A stretch of 64,000 bases of DNA from Fertoeibacter niger (GTDB lineage Bacteria; Pseudomonadota; Alphaproteobacteria; Rhodobacterales; Rhodobacteraceae), in contig NZ_WHUT02000001.1 in the NCBI RefSeq assembly GCF_009380135.2, positions 372,001 to 436,000 of the forward strand, written 5' to 3'. This document shows, one piece after another, positions 15,971-25,164 of this stretch. Both the position numbers and the translations under genes were made by a program. Numbering within the stretch: the first letter of the stretch is position 1; the number at the start of each line of letters is the position of its first letter. Below the pieces are notes generated by a model. It ran no database searches. It worked only from the letters and a program-made list of their open reading frames with translations, and had not been told where the DNA came from.

Positions 15971-16303
15971 TCTATGCGATGTCCCGTCGCTGGTATTCGC
16001 CCGCCTGTAACCGGCGGCTTGCTGCCCTTATCCCCAAGTGCCTCAAATCTATGCCATAGCGGGGGGTGCAACCCAAGCGCTGAATCCCCGTCTGTGGCCA
16101 TATCAAGGCCAATCGGCAAAAAATTGCTGAACGTGACGAAAATTTGCGCAACCATCCGCGCGGTCACATAGCGTGGTAAAAAGGTGACAAACCGGCGCAT
16201 GCTGGCGTTTATGTGAATGGACAGGGCAGGGCAAATCGCGGAAGTTTGAAGAAAATCAGGCCTCAACATGATTGGTGGCCAGAATATCCGGCCAGAGGAC
16301 AGT
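15971..16303. promoter_or_regulatory. Divergent intergenic region between ycbK-like and ycbB-like genes
   Basis: About 330 bases with no gene. It is the most AT-rich part of this neighbourhood (16120-16200 in particular) and must hold the promoters of both cell-wall genes. I see no convincing -35/-10 pair or known operator. Confidence 0.5.
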
Positions 16304-17911
16304 ATGACGCCAGCATTCTACCGCCCGCTTCGGCTTTCGGCAGCGCCGCTCTTTCTGTCGATCATTTTATCTTTCGGCTCGCCCGATCATGCGCAGGCGC
16401 AGATATCGCCCTTCACACAGGCACTGGCGGCGGCCGCGGGGCAGGATGATACCATTTCGGCGTTCTACCGCGCCCGCGATTACCGCACGCTCTGGACCGG
16501 GGCAGCCGATGCCGAACGGCGCAATGCGCTGCTGTCGGCGCTGCTGACGGCGGGCGATCATGGCCTGCCGGTGCGGCGCTATGACCCGGCGGAACTGATG
16601 GCGGCGTTGCAGGCGGCCGTGACCGAAGGCGACCGGGGCCGGCTGGAAGTGGCGATGACCCGCGCTTTTCTTGATTACGCGCGCGATATCCAGACCGGCA
16701 TTCTGGTGCCGGCCAAGGTCGATGCGGGCATCGTGCGCGAGGTGCCGCTGCGCGACCCGCTGGCCAATCTGGCGGCGTTTGAAAGCGGCTCGCCCACCGC
16801 TTTCCTGAAGAACCTGCCACCGAAAGACCCGGAATATGCCCGGCTGGTAAAGGAAAAGATCACGCTGGAACGGCTGATCGCCACCGGCGGCTGGGGGCCA
16901 TCGGTGCCCGCCGAGAAACTGGCGCCCGGGGCCAGCGGGGCGGCGGTTGTGGCGCTGCGCGACCGGCTGATGGCCATGGGCTATCTGCGGCGCACCGCGA
17001 CCGGCAGCTATGATGCCGCAATGGAAAATGCCGTGCAGGAATTTCAGCGCCATCATGGGCTGGAGGCTGACGGCGTGGCTGGCATCAGCACGATCGAGGA
17101 AATCAACGTGGGCCCCGACGTGCGGCTGCGTTCTATACTGGTCGCTCTGGAGCGTGAGCGCTGGATGAACATCCCGCGTGGCCAGCGGCATATCTGGGTG
17201 AACCTTACGGATTTCAGCGCCAAAATCGTGGATGATGGCAAGACCACCTTCGCCACCCGTTCGGTGATCGGCAAGGATGTGCCCGACCAGCGCAGCCCCG
17301 AGTTTTCCGACGTGATGGATTACATGGTGATCAACCCGTCGTGGAACGTGCCGCGCTCGATCACCACAAAGGAATATCTGCCGCTGATGCAGCGAAATCC
17401 GGGCGCTGCGGGCCATCTGCAACTGATCGACAGCCGGGGCCGTGTGGTGCCGCGCGGGGCGGTGAATTTCAACGCCTATTCGGCGCGGACATTCCCGTTT
17501 TCCATGCGCCAGCCGCCGTCGGACGGCAATGCGCTGGGGCTGGTGAAGTTCATGTTCCCGAACCAGTGGAACATCTATCTGCATGACACGCCGTCAAAAT
17601 CCCTGTTCGACCGTGAGGTGCGGGCCTTCAGCCACGGCTGCATCCGACTGGCCGACCCCTTCGATTTCGCCTATGCGCTGCTGGCCAAGCAGACCGACGA
17701 CCCCGAGGGGCTGTTTCAGGGCCATCTGAAGACCGGCCGCGAAACTGTTGTCAATCTGGAACAGCCGGTGCCGGTGCATCTGGTGTATTTCACCGCCTAT
17801 TCCTCGGCCAAGGGGCAGATGAACTATCGCCGCGATGTCTATGGCCGCGATCAGCGCATCTATGAGGCGCTGGAACAGGCCGGGGTGGCATCGGCCCCGG
17901 TTCAGGGCTAA
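16304..17911 (+). CDS. L,D-transpeptidase, YcbB/LdtD type
   Basis: A 535-residue periplasmic enzyme that makes 3-3 crosslinks in peptidoglycan. After a signal segment ([12 protein letters not shown], cleavage near A-Q-A), there is an N-terminal scaffold domain, a peptidoglycan-binding helix bundle ([10 protein letters not shown], about residue 250), and a C-terminal YkuD domain with S-H-G-C-I-R-L; the nucleophile is C446. The start was placed at the ATG preceded by AGAGGAC; an earlier in-frame ATG has no ribosome site. Its divergent neighbour is the YcbK-like protein, which supports a joint cell-wall function. Confidence 0.93.
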   Translation: MTPAFYRPLRLSAAPLFLSIILSFGSPDHAQAQISPFTQALAAAAGQDDTISAFYRARDYRTLWTGAADAERRNALLSALLTAGDHGLPVRRYDPAELMAALQAAVTEGDRGRLEVAMTRAFLDYARDIQTGILVPAKVDAGIVREVPLRDPLANLAAFESGSPTAFLKNLPPKDPEYARLVKEKITLERLIATGGWGPSVPAEKLAPGASGAAVVALRDRLMAMGYLRRTATGSYDAAMENAVQEFQRHHGLEADGVAGISTIEEINVGPDVRLRSILVALERERWMNIPRGQRHIWVNLTDFSAKIVDDGKTTFATRSVIGKDVPDQRSPEFSDVMDYMVINPSWNVPRSITTKEYLPLMQRNPGAAGHLQLIDSRGRVVPRGAVNFNAYSARTFPFSMRQPPSDGNALGLVKFMFPNQWNIYLHDTPSKSLFDREVRAFSHGCIRLADPFDFAYALLAKQTDDPEGLFQGHLKTGRETVVNLEQPVPVHLVYFTAYSSAKGQMNYRRDVYGRDQRIYEALEQAGVASAPVQG

Positions 17912-17957
17912 ATCTGGCGGCGGCGGGCCGTTCCGCCGCCTGAACCGGAGCCTGCCC

Positions 17958-19046
17958 ATGCCCACGATCCGCGCGATTGCCGATGCCCTTGGCGCTGTGG
18001 CCGAGGGTGATCTTGACCTGCAGGTCACGCGCGCCGCCGAACCCGCCATGGCGGGGCCGGATGATCTGGCGCTGGCGATGGACCTGAAATATGCAGACGG
18101 CTTTGCCACGGGCCATGCGCGGGCGGCGCTCTTGTGGCCGGGGGCCGACTGGCAGGCGCTGGGTTTGCAGGCTGCGATCTTTGCACCGCGCGGGCGGCTG
18201 GCGATGGCCGGGCTGACTCGGATGCTGGACGCCGGGCCGCAGATTGCGCCGGGCGTGCATGCCATGGCGCTGGTTGACCCATCGGCGGTGATCGGGGAAG
18301 GCGCGGCCATCGGGCCGTTTGTCAGCATTGGCGCAGGCGTGCGAATCGGCGCGCGTGCGCGCATTGCCAGCCATGTGTCGGTGGCCGAAGGTGCGGTGAT
18401 CGGGGATGATGCGCTGATCCTGCAAGGCGCGCGGATCGGCGCGCGGGTGGTGCTGGGTGATCGCATCATCGTGCAACCCGGCGCTGTGATCGGGGCCGAT
18501 GGGTTTTCCTTTGTCACGCCGGAGAAGTCGGGGGTGGAACAGATCCGCGAAACCCTGGGCCAGCGCGACCATATCGCCGCACAAAGCTGGACGCGGATAC
18601 ATTCGCTTGGTTCCGTAACCATCGGGGATGATGTCGAAATCGGCGCGAATGCCTGTATTGACCGGGGCACGATCCGCGATACGGTGATCGGCCATGGCAC
18701 AAAGCTCGATAACCTGGTGCATGTGGGGCACAATGTGCAGGTGGGGCGGGATTGCCTGTTGTGCGGGCAGGTCGGCATCGCAGGCTCGGCCCGGATCGGC
18801 GACCGGGTGGTGCTGGGCGGGCAGGTCGGCGTCAGTGACAACATCTTTGTCGGCGATGACGTGATCGCGGGCGGGGCCACCAAGATCATGACCAACGCGC
18901 CCGCAGGCCGGGTGCTGCTGGGTTATCCGGCGGTCAGGATGGAAACGCATGTCGAAATGCAAAAGGCGCTGCGCCGCCTGCCGCGTCTGGCGGCAACGGT
19001 GGCCGCATTGCAGAAAGCTGTTTCAAAGACCGGCGAGAGTGACTAA
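17958..19046 (+). CDS. lpxD: UDP-3-O-acylglucosamine N-acyltransferase
   Basis: A 362-residue enzyme of lipid A synthesis that adds the N-linked hydroxyacyl chain to UDP-3-O-acyl-GlcN. The N-terminal uridine-binding domain is followed by a left-handed beta helix of hexapeptide repeats ([12 protein letters not shown] and so on, about residues 100-310). The catalytic histidine is in V-H-V-G-H-N-V-Q, and a C-terminal helix closes the protein. It stands outside the usual bamA-skp-lpxD-fabZ-lpxA run and is instead followed by an ACP and a ketoacyl synthase, so those two may feed it. A second lpxD could exist elsewhere. Confidence 0.93.
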   Translation: MPTIRAIADALGAVAEGDLDLQVTRAAEPAMAGPDDLALAMDLKYADGFATGHARAALLWPGADWQALGLQAAIFAPRGRLAMAGLTRMLDAGPQIAPGVHAMALVDPSAVIGEGAAIGPFVSIGAGVRIGARARIASHVSVAEGAVIGDDALILQGARIGARVVLGDRIIVQPGAVIGADGFSFVTPEKSGVEQIRETLGQRDHIAAQSWTRIHSLGSVTIGDDVEIGANACIDRGTIRDTVIGHGTKLDNLVHVGHNVQVGRDCLLCGQVGIAGSARIGDRVVLGGQVGVSDNIFVGDDVIAGGATKIMTNAPAGRVLLGYPAVRMETHVEMQKALRRLPRLAATVAALQKAVSKTGESD

Positions 19047-19076
19047 ATCTGCGCCAGACAGCAGCAGGAGACGGCC

Positions 19077-19343
19077 ATGGCAGACAGCGTGAAGGATCGG
19101 GTCATTGCGATCATTGCCGAACAGGCGGTGCTGGACGTGGCCGATGTGAAACTGACCTCCACGCTGGATGATCTGGGCATCGACAGCCTGGGGCTGGTGG
19201 AATCGATCTTTGCGATTGAAGAGGCGTTCGACATCACGGTGCCGTTCAACGCCAATGAACCGGGCGAAAGCAACTTCGACATATCCTCGGTCGCGGCCAT
19301 CGTTGCGGCGGTCGAGGGGCTGGTGGCAGCGCGCGCGGCATGA
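19077..19343 (+). CDS. Acyl carrier protein, specialised (AcpXL/NodF-like)
   Basis: An 88-residue ACP. The 4'-phosphopantetheine site is S37 in D-L-G-I-D-S-L-G-L-V-E. The helix after it, F-A-I-E-E-A-F-D-I-T-V-P-F, resembles AcpXL/NodF more than housekeeping AcpP, and the region after helix 2 is longer than in AcpP, with an acidic N-A-N-E-P-G-E-S-N loop. It lies 30 bases after lpxD and overlaps the next gene by four bases, so it probably carries a dedicated acyl chain, by context one for lipid A. An AGGAG ribosome site is present. Confidence 0.88.
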   Translation: MADSVKDRVIAIIAEQAVLDVADVKLTSTLDDLGIDSLGLVESIFAIEEAFDITVPFNANEPGESNFDISSVAAIVAAVEGLVAARAA

Positions 19344-20551
19344 AGCGCGTCGTCATTACCGGGGCGGGCACGATCAACGCTTTGGCGCATGATGTGCCGG
19401 GCACGCTGGCGGCGTTCCGCGAGGGGCGCTGCGGCATCACCGATCTGGTGATCCGCGACAAGGAACGCCTCTCGATCCAGATCGGCGGTCAGGTGCATGA
19501 CTGGGATCCCGAGGCGCATTTCAACCGCCAGCAGATTGTTCTTTATGACAAATTCACCCAGTTCACCCTGCTTGCGGCGCGTGAGGCCGTGGCGCAGTCA
19601 GGCCTGAATTTCGACGGCATGCTGGGATACGATTCCGGCGTGGTGCTGGGCACGGCGGGCGGCGGCGTGAACACCTGGGATGACAACTACCGCGCGGTCT
19701 ACGAAGAGGGCAAGAACCGCGTGCATCCCTTTGTGGTGCCGAAACTGATGAACAACGCGGCGGCAAGCCATCTGTCGATGGAGTTCAACCTGAAAGGCCC
19801 GTCATTCACCGTGGCCACGGCCTGCGCCAGTTCCAACCATGCGATGGGACAGGCGTTCCATATGGTGCGGTCGGGCATGACGCGGGCGATGCTGACCGGC
19901 GGATCGGAATCGATGCTGTGCTTTGGCGGGATCAAGGCGTGGGAGGGGTTGCGCGTGATGTCGAAAGACGCCTGCCGCCCGTTCAGCCTGAACCGCAACG
20001 GCATGGTGCAGGGCGAGGGTGCGGCGGTGTTCGTGTTCGAGGAATATGAACATGCCAAAGCCCGCGGTGCCGTGATGCTGGCCGAGGTGGTGGGTTTCGC
20101 CATGACCTCGGATGCGTCCGACATCGTGATGCCGTCGAAACAGGGGGCGGCGCGGGCCATCGCTGGGGCCCTGCGTGACGGGCGGCTGAACGCCGAGGAT
20201 GTGGGTTACATCAATGCCCATGGCACCGGCACGGCGGCCAATGACAAGACCGAATGCGCCGCCGTGGCCGATGTGTTCGGCCATCACGCCGACCGGCTGA
20301 TGATATCCTCGACCAAAAGCATGCACGGCCATCTGATCGGCGGCACCGGCGCGGTGGAGCTTCTGGCCTGCATCATGGCGCTGCGCGACGGGGTGATCGC
20401 CCCCACCATCGGCTATGAGGAACCCGACCCCGAATGCGCGCTGGATGTGGTGCCGAATGTGGCGCGCGACGCAAAGGTGGATGTGGTGTTGTCAAATGCC
20501 TTTGCCTTTGGCGGGCTGAACGCGGTGCTGGCGCTGCGCAAGGCAGCCTGA
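19340..20551 (+). CDS. 3-oxoacyl-ACP synthase, KASII/FabF-like
   Basis: A 403-residue condensing enzyme. The Cys-His-His triad is C162 (T-A-C-A-S-S-N), H294 (I-N-A-H-G-T-G-T) and H331 (M-H-G-H-L-I-G-G-T-G). The nucleophile context A-C-A-S-S-N differs from the A-C-A-T-S/G of housekeeping FabF, and the protein is slightly shorter, so it is likely a specialised enzyme. It starts within the ACP stop (ATGA). With lpxD and the ACP it forms a three-gene unit; the likely job is chain elongation for the lipid A acyl group. A nodE-like or very-long-chain role cannot be excluded. Confidence 0.9.
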   Translation: MKRVVITGAGTINALAHDVPGTLAAFREGRCGITDLVIRDKERLSIQIGGQVHDWDPEAHFNRQQIVLYDKFTQFTLLAAREAVAQSGLNFDGMLGYDSGVVLGTAGGGVNTWDDNYRAVYEEGKNRVHPFVVPKLMNNAAASHLSMEFNLKGPSFTVATACASSNHAMGQAFHMVRSGMTRAMLTGGSESMLCFGGIKAWEGLRVMSKDACRPFSLNRNGMVQGEGAAVFVFEEYEHAKARGAVMLAEVVGFAMTSDASDIVMPSKQGAARAIAGALRDGRLNAEDVGYINAHGTGTAANDKTECAAVADVFGHHADRLMISSTKSMHGHLIGGTGAVELLACIMALRDGVIAPTIGYEEPDPECALDVVPNVARDAKVDVVLSNAFAFGGLNAVLALRKAA

Positions 20552-20570
20552 TGCTTTCAGCCCGGCGGCA

Positions 20571-20954
20571 CTACTGCGCGTTTTGCGGCAATCCGTCGGC
20601 AATGGCATAATAATCGCCCTTGTCGGCAACAAAGATGTGGATGTGCAAATGCGTTTGCGTGGGGCCGTCGAACGCGCCCATCGCCACGCCGATCCAGTCG
20701 CGGTGCGGCGGGTCAAAGAACAGCGACGATCCGCAGACCCCGCAAAACCCGCGCCGCACCTTCTCGGATGACGCGAACCAGCGCAGGTGTTCGCCGCCAT
20801 GCAGCGTCAGACGGTTTTTCTTCACCTCGGTCGAGGCAAAGAAATGCCCCGAATGCTTGCGGCATTTCGTGCAATGGCAGGCGTCGGGGGGTGGCAGATC
20901 GCCTGCCACGTCAAACCGCACCGCGCCGCACAGACAAGACCCGTGGTGCATCAT
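20571..20954 (-). CDS. GFA/CENP-V family zinc protein
   Basis: A 127-residue protein of the glutathione-dependent formaldehyde-activating (GFA) fold. Zinc ligands are visible as G-S-C-L-C-G (C7, C9), C-H-C-T-K-C (C26, C28, C31) and F-C-G-V-C-G-S. Most members have no proven glutathione-formaldehyde activity, so the enzyme label should be used with care. Two adjacent ATG codons occur at the start; either is possible. It is convergent with the ketoacyl synthase gene, and no operon partner is evident. Confidence 0.87.
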   Translation of the reverse strand: MMHHGSCLCGAVRFDVAGDLPPPDACHCTKCRKHSGHFFASTEVKKNRLTLHGGEHLRWFASSEKVRRGFCGVCGSSLFFDPPHRDWIGVAMGAFDGPTQTHLHIHIFVADKGDYYAIADGLPQNAQ

Positions 20955-21008
20955 CCACCCCCTGCCATTTCGCCTTGCCGGGGCCGCCCGGCAAGGCTTT
21001 GGCCTGCC

Positions 21009-21644
21009 TCAGTTCCCGGTGGTGGCGTTCACCGCGTCAAACCCGGCGGTAAAGCCGATCAGCGACACGTCCAGCAGCACTTTCTCATCCGGGGCGACCA
21101 TGGGCACGATGGTGATCGTGGCCTTGTTGCCGCGCTTGAAACCGTCCACCTCGGCCTGGGTAAAGCCCACGCGCGCCACGCAGCCCAACTGGCTGCACCA
21201 GGTAAAGGGGTAAACCTTCGCGGTCGCCGAATCCACCTGCAGCGCCAGATTGGCGGTCAGCAGCGTTTCCAGCGGCGCGATGATCGTGGCACCGGCCACG
21301 GCCTGGCCACCGGCAGGCAGGCCGAACATGCTGATCTCGGCCACGGCATTGCCCTGCGCGTCTGTCAGCAGCTGGTAAAGCTGGCAAGGGTCTGACCCGT
21401 CTTCGGTGCGGATGCAGCGCTGCTGCCAGTCGCCATGCTCCGCCGCGATATAGGTGGAGCCGGGGCCGTCGTCGGCCTCTTGCCCCATCGACAGGTCGTC
21501 GATCGGGTTGACCGGCGCGGCACCTTCGGCGGGGGGTTCGGTCGCGGGGGCCTCGGTTGCGGGAGCGGTCGTTTCCTGCGCGGAAGCGGTGGCGCCCAGG
21601 CCGATCAACAGGGTTACGGCAAAAAGTTTGGTCACGTCGGTCAT
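21009..21644 (-). CDS. Invasion-associated locus B (IalB) family exported protein
   Basis: A 211-residue protein with a signal peptide (to about T-A-S-A, residue 22), a proline/threonine/alanine/glutamate linker, and an IalB domain with paired cysteines: W-Q-Q-R-C-I-R, D-P-C-Q-L-Y-Q and the adjacent W-C-S-Q-L-G-C. The family is widespread in alphaproteobacteria and only named for Bartonella; the function is unknown outside that genus. Of two near ATGs the second is preferred because AGGA sits six bases before it. The upstream region contains hairpins and a candidate small RNA gene. Confidence 0.88.
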   Translation of the reverse strand: MTDVTKLFAVTLLIGLGATASAQETTAPATEAPATEPPAEGAAPVNPIDDLSMGQEADDGPGSTYIAAEHGDWQQRCIRTEDGSDPCQLYQLLTDAQGNAVAEISMFGLPAGGQAVAGATIIAPLETLLTANLALQVDSATAKVYPFTWCSQLGCVARVGFTQAEVDGFKRGNKATITIVPMVAPDEKVLLDVSLIGFTAGFDAVNATTGN

Positions 21645-21783
21645 CAGCATTCCTGCATCGTCCTTGAATGATTTTGGGGCCGTTTAACATGGGCAGGCCG
21701 GGAAGTCAGGCCTGAATTGCGCCCGCCACGGGCCCCGCCCGGCAAGAACTCGCTGACTGCGCGGCCGGCCGCGCGGCAAAGCG

Positions 21784-21809
21784 AAAAGGGCCGGTAAACC
21801 GACCCTTTT
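21784..21809. terminator. Imperfect hairpin upstream of the IalB-family gene
   Basis: AAAAGGG and CCCTTTT arms, one internal mismatch, then CGG/CCG around a short loop. T runs occur on either side in both directions, so it could terminate transcripts from either strand. Confidence 0.4.
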
Positions 21810-21822
21810 CAACCTGTTTTTT

Positions 21823-21969
21823 GCTCCCTGTCGGACTGGCCGACTTCATGAAAGGGGACGCTAAGGTCTTATCACGCGGGCGTCAACAGCGAATCGCATC
21901 ACATTGTTGAGCGGTGGGCCAATAAAAAAACCGCGCCTTTTCAAGGGCGCGGCCAGTCTGACAGGGAGG
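21823..21969. repeat. 19-bp inverted repeat flanking a terminator
   Basis: GCTCCCTGTCGGACTGGCC (21823-21841, plus) recurs with two mismatches on the minus strand as CCTCCCTGTCAGACTGGCC (21969-21951). The copies are 109 bases apart in opposite orientation. One copy lies inside the candidate small RNA. A transcript spanning both could form a long stem. Confidence 0.6.
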
Positions 21970-22028
21970 AAGCACCACCACGGGGAAAGAACAGCGCCCC
22001 TTGGCAAGAACCACTCTGGCGAAAAAGC
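21921..22028 (-). ncRNA. Candidate small RNA with intrinsic terminator
   Basis: On the minus strand a TACAAT box (22035-22040) precedes about 105 bases without a reading frame. These end in a classic terminator: CCGCGCC/GGCGCGG stem (21931-21952) then TTTTTTTATT. No protein gene ends here, so the terminator needs another transcript to explain it. The RNA would carry CTTCCTCCCTGTC, complementary to Shine-Dalgarno sequences, a feature of some Rhodobacter small RNAs. No good -35 was found. The rest of the gap from 21645 to 22073 holds only hairpins and presumed promoters. Confidence 0.45.
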
Positions 22029-22073
22029 ATTAACATTGTATTTTGGCACCGGATCAGGGCAGGGGGTGCAGGC

Positions 22074-23660
22074 GTGAATGAACTGGCAGCGGGGCAGGAC
22101 AGGGTGTTTGTGGGCGGCGGTGGCGAGGGTTACGGCCAGCCGCAGCACCTGCTGCTGAAATACGGCAACCGCCACGGGCTGATCGCCGGGGCCACCGGCA
22201 CGGGCAAGACCGTCACGCTGCAAATCCTGGCCGAAGGGTTTTCGGCTGCGGGCGTTCCGGTGTTCCTGTCGGATGTGAAGGGCGATCTGGCGGGGCTGGC
22301 GGCCTCGGGCTCACCCGAGGGCAAGCTGCACCAGGCCTTTGTGACCCGCAGCCAGACCATCGGGCTTGATCTGAAATATGCGGCCTTTCCGGTGACGTTC
22401 TGGGATCTCTATGGCCAGCAGGGCCACCCCGTGCGGGCAACAGTGGCCGAGATGGGGCCGCTCTTGCTGTCGCGCCTACTGGAACTGACCGAGGCGCAGG
22501 AAGGTGTGCTGAACGTGGCCTTCCGGCTGGCGGATGAAGAGGAGCTGCCGCTGCTGGATCTGAAAGACCTGCAAGCGATGCTGGTCTTCATTGCCGAAAA
22601 TGCCCCGGCGATCTCCGCGCGTTACGGGCTGGTGGCGCAGGCCTCGGTCGGGGCGATCCAACGCAGGCTGCTGGTGCTGGAAAATCAGGGCGCCGCGCAG
22701 TTGTTCGGTGAGCCCGCACTGGAACTGGCGGACATGATGAGCCTTGCGCCCGACGGGCGGGGCCGCATCAACATTCTGGCGGCGGACAAGCTGATGCAGT
22801 CGCCCCGGCTTTACGCCACGTTCCTGCTCTGGCTGCTGTCGGAACTGTTCGAAACCCTGCCCGAGGTGGGCGACCCCGACAAACCCCGCTTCGTGTTCTT
22901 TTTCGACGAGGCGCATCTGCTGTTTGATGACGCGCCACGCGCGCTGGTCGCGCAGGTGGAACAGGTTGCGCGGCTGATCCGGTCGAAGGGCGTGGGGATA
23001 TACTTCATCACCCAGCAGCCCGCCGATGTGCCCGACGACATTCTGGCGCAACTGGGCAACCGGGTGCAGCACGCGCTGCGGGCGTTCACGGCCAAGGATC
23101 AAAAGGATCTGGCGAAGGCCGCCCAAACCTACCGCGACAACCCGCGCTTTTCCACCGAACTGGCGATCCGTGAGGTGGGCACGGGCGAGGCGGTGACATC
23201 CTTCCTTGAAAACAAGGGCATACCGGGCGTTGTTGAACGCACTCTGGTGCGGCCCCCGTCCTCGCATCTGGGGGTGATCGCGCCCGATTTGCGCGCCCAG
23301 ATCATCGCCGCCTCGCCCTTCCACGGCAAGTATGACACCACGCTGGACCGTGACAGCGCGTTCGAGCGGCTGCAACGGCGCACCGAAGCCGCCGCGCGGG
23401 ACGCGGCGCGCGAAGACGCTGAAAGCGAACGGGCACCGCAGGCCGACGCGCCGCAAGACCGCGAGTTCAACAGCGGGCGGCGCTATGACGGCGGCACCAC
23501 CCGCCGCACCCCGGCCCCGAAACCCGCGCCCAAACGCAGCAGCCGCAGCGATTCAGTCGGCGAGGCCTTTGCCAAATCCTTCGCCCGGCAATTGGGCACG
23601 CGGTCGGGTCAGGCGGTGGTGCGCGGCGTGCTGGGCACGCTTTTCGGCAAGAGGCGCTGA
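22074..23660 (+). CDS. HerA-like ATPase, DUF853/YjgR family
   Basis: A 528-residue cytosolic ATPase. Walker A G-A-T-G-T-G-K-T is at residues 39-46, Walker B is F-V-F-F-F-D-E-A-H-L-L-F, and the sensor-like F-I-T-Q-Q-P-A-D-V-P-D follows. These define the YjgR branch of the HerA/FtsK superfamily, whose cellular role is unknown. The C-terminal 80 residues are low-complexity and charged, then end in a basic helix. A GTG start is used, with AGGGGG eight bases upstream. No nuclease (NurA) or defence partner lies nearby, so a housekeeping role is more likely than a defence system. Confidence 0.9.
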   Translation: MNELAAGQDRVFVGGGGEGYGQPQHLLLKYGNRHGLIAGATGTGKTVTLQILAEGFSAAGVPVFLSDVKGDLAGLAASGSPEGKLHQAFVTRSQTIGLDLKYAAFPVTFWDLYGQQGHPVRATVAEMGPLLLSRLLELTEAQEGVLNVAFRLADEEELPLLDLKDLQAMLVFIAENAPAISARYGLVAQASVGAIQRRLLVLENQGAAQLFGEPALELADMMSLAPDGRGRINILAADKLMQSPRLYATFLLWLLSELFETLPEVGDPDKPRFVFFFDEAHLLFDDAPRALVAQVEQVARLIRSKGVGIYFITQQPADVPDDILAQLGNRVQHALRAFTAKDQKDLAKAAQTYRDNPRFSTELAIREVGTGEAVTSFLENKGIPGVVERTLVRPPSSHLGVIAPDLRAQIIAASPFHGKYDTTLDRDSAFERLQRRTEAAARDAAREDAESERAPQADAPQDREFNSGRRYDGGTTRRTPAPKPAPKRSSRSDSVGEAFAKSFARQLGTRSGQAVVRGVLGTLFGKRR

Positions 23661-23686
23661 GCCGACGCTCTGCGCGTCTTGCTCTC

Positions 23687-23735
23687 TTTCCAGACAAAAG
23701 TATCCCACGGGGGTGCGGGGGTGTGAAACCCCCGC
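23687..23735. repeat. Rhodobacteraceae-type intergenic element with GC hairpin, copy 1
   Basis: The stretch contains AAAAGTATCCCACGGGGGTG and ends in an 8-bp hairpin GCGGGGGT/ACCCCCGC (23715-23735) that abuts the stop codon of the convergent CorC-like gene. Related sequences, AAATATCC followed by a G-rich run, occur near 43500 and 49700. It probably serves as a bidirectional terminator. Confidence 0.55.
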
Positions 23736-25034
23736 CTACAACGCCCGCAGCTTCAGCTTCATCAGCCGGTTTTCCTTGCGGCTGACCACCTCGAACCGGA
23801 AGCCGTGAAAGCTGAAGGCCTGGCCTTCCGACGGTATCATCTGCGCCTCGTGGATCACCAGACCGGCAACGGTATTGGCCTCGTCATCGGGCAATTGCCA
23901 GTCCATCATGCGGTTCAGGTCGCGGATGGTCATCGCGCCCTCCACCAGATAATCGCCGTTCTCGGCGCGTTTCAGGGTCACGTCCTGCGCGATATCGAAT
24001 TCGTCGGAAATCTCGCCCACGATCTCCTCGATGATGTCCTCCAGCGTGATAAGCCCGCGCAGCGCGCCGTATTCATCCACCACCAGCGCGAAATGCGTGC
24101 GCCGTTTCAGGAACTGGCGCATCTGTTCGTCCAGCGGGGTGGTTTCGGGCACGAAATAGGGCTTCATCGCCACTTTCAAGATATCCAGCCCCTCCACCGT
24201 GCCGCCCGGTTCGCGCATCAGGCGGTTCACCTCGCGCAGCAGATCCTTGGCGTGGATCACGCCCACGACATTCTCATGTTCGCCCCGGAACAGCGGAATG
24301 CGCGTGTGCGGCGAGGCCAGCGCCTGGCTGATGATGACATCGGGGCTGTGTTCGGCGTTGATCATTTCTATCTGGCTGCGGTGGCGCATGATTTCCTCGA
24401 CCGTGCGGTGCGACAGATCCAGCGCGCCCAGCAGGCGGTCGCGGTCCTCCTTTTCGACCGCACCTTCGGAATGGCCCAAAGCGATGGCGCCCATGATCTC
24501 TTCGCGCAGGGCAAGGATGTGGCTGTCAGGGTCGGTGCGCACGCCGAACAGATACAGCAGGCCGCGCACCAGTTGCCGCACAACGCTGACGATGGGCGAA
24601 AACACCAGGATCAGCACGCGGATCACCGGCGACACGCGCACGGCGACCAGTTCGGGGTTGGTGATGGCAAAGGTTTTCGGCAGCACCTCGCCAAATATCA
24701 GCACCAGCGCCGTCATCCCCAGTGTGGCCAGCGCCACGCCGCTGTCGCCGAAGGCGCGGGTCAGCAGCGCCGTGGCAAGGGATGCCGACAGGATGTTGAC
24801 CACGTTGTTGCCCAAAAGCAGCGCGCCGATCATCCGCTCGTTGTCTTCGGTGACTTTCATCGCGGCCTTGGCGCCGCTGCTGCCCTTGTCGGCCTGCGTC
24901 TTGAGTTTTGCACGTGACGCGGCGGTCAGCGCGGTTTCCGACCCGGAAAAGAAGGCCGACATGACCAGCAGGCACAGGATGGCAGCGGCGGTCAGCCAGA
25001 ATGCGGCGTCGAAGGGCGAGGGCGAGGCGTCCAT
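23736..25034 (-). CDS. CNNM/CorC (HlyC/CorC) family transporter-like protein
   Basis: A 432-residue inner-membrane protein. Domains in order are a DUF21 membrane domain with four hydrophobic helices (about residues 8-190, with the S-G-S-E-T-A-L-T motif), a CBS pair (about 205-330), and a C-terminal CorC_HlyC domain (about 345-432). Family members mediate Mg/Co efflux or its control. The ATG before D-A-S-P-S-P was chosen because it gives the usual short lead before the first helix; its ribosome site is weak. It stands alone on the minus strand. Confidence 0.9.
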   Translation of the reverse strand: MDASPSPFDAAFWLTAAAILCLLVMSAFFSGSETALTAASRAKLKTQADKGSSGAKAAMKVTEDNERMIGALLLGNNVVNILSASLATALLTRAFGDSGVALATLGMTALVLIFGEVLPKTFAITNPELVAVRVSPVIRVLILVFSPIVSVVRQLVRGLLYLFGVRTDPDSHILALREEIMGAIALGHSEGAVEKEDRDRLLGALDLSHRTVEEIMRHRSQIEMINAEHSPDVIISQALASPHTRIPLFRGEHENVVGVIHAKDLLREVNRLMREPGGTVEGLDILKVAMKPYFVPETTPLDEQMRQFLKRRTHFALVVDEYGALRGLITLEDIIEEIVGEISDEFDIAQDVTLKRAENGDYLVEGAMTIRDLNRMMDWQLPDDEANTVAGLVIHEAQMIPSEGQAFSFHGFRFEVVSRKENRLMKLKLRAL

Positions 25035-25164
25035 GGGGGCAATCCGGTGTTGGGGATGTATCTGGTCCCGTATGCGGCATGCGAGGGCAGGGCGCAAGCA
25101 TGTGGGGCGGTCTGGCGGGGCCTGCCGCAACGGCGGGCAAGCGGTGGGGTGGCGCTTTGCCCGT

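Noticed and set aside
20571-20954. Glutathione-dependent formaldehyde activation as a firm function
   Set aside because: Only the zinc fold is supported; most GFA-fold proteins have no proven activity of this kind and no adjacent formaldehyde pathway gene exists.
22074-23660. HerA-like ATPase as part of an antiphage system
   Set aside because: Defence HerA systems have a partner such as Sir2, DUF4297 or NurA next door; none is present, and the protein belongs to the widespread YjgR branch.
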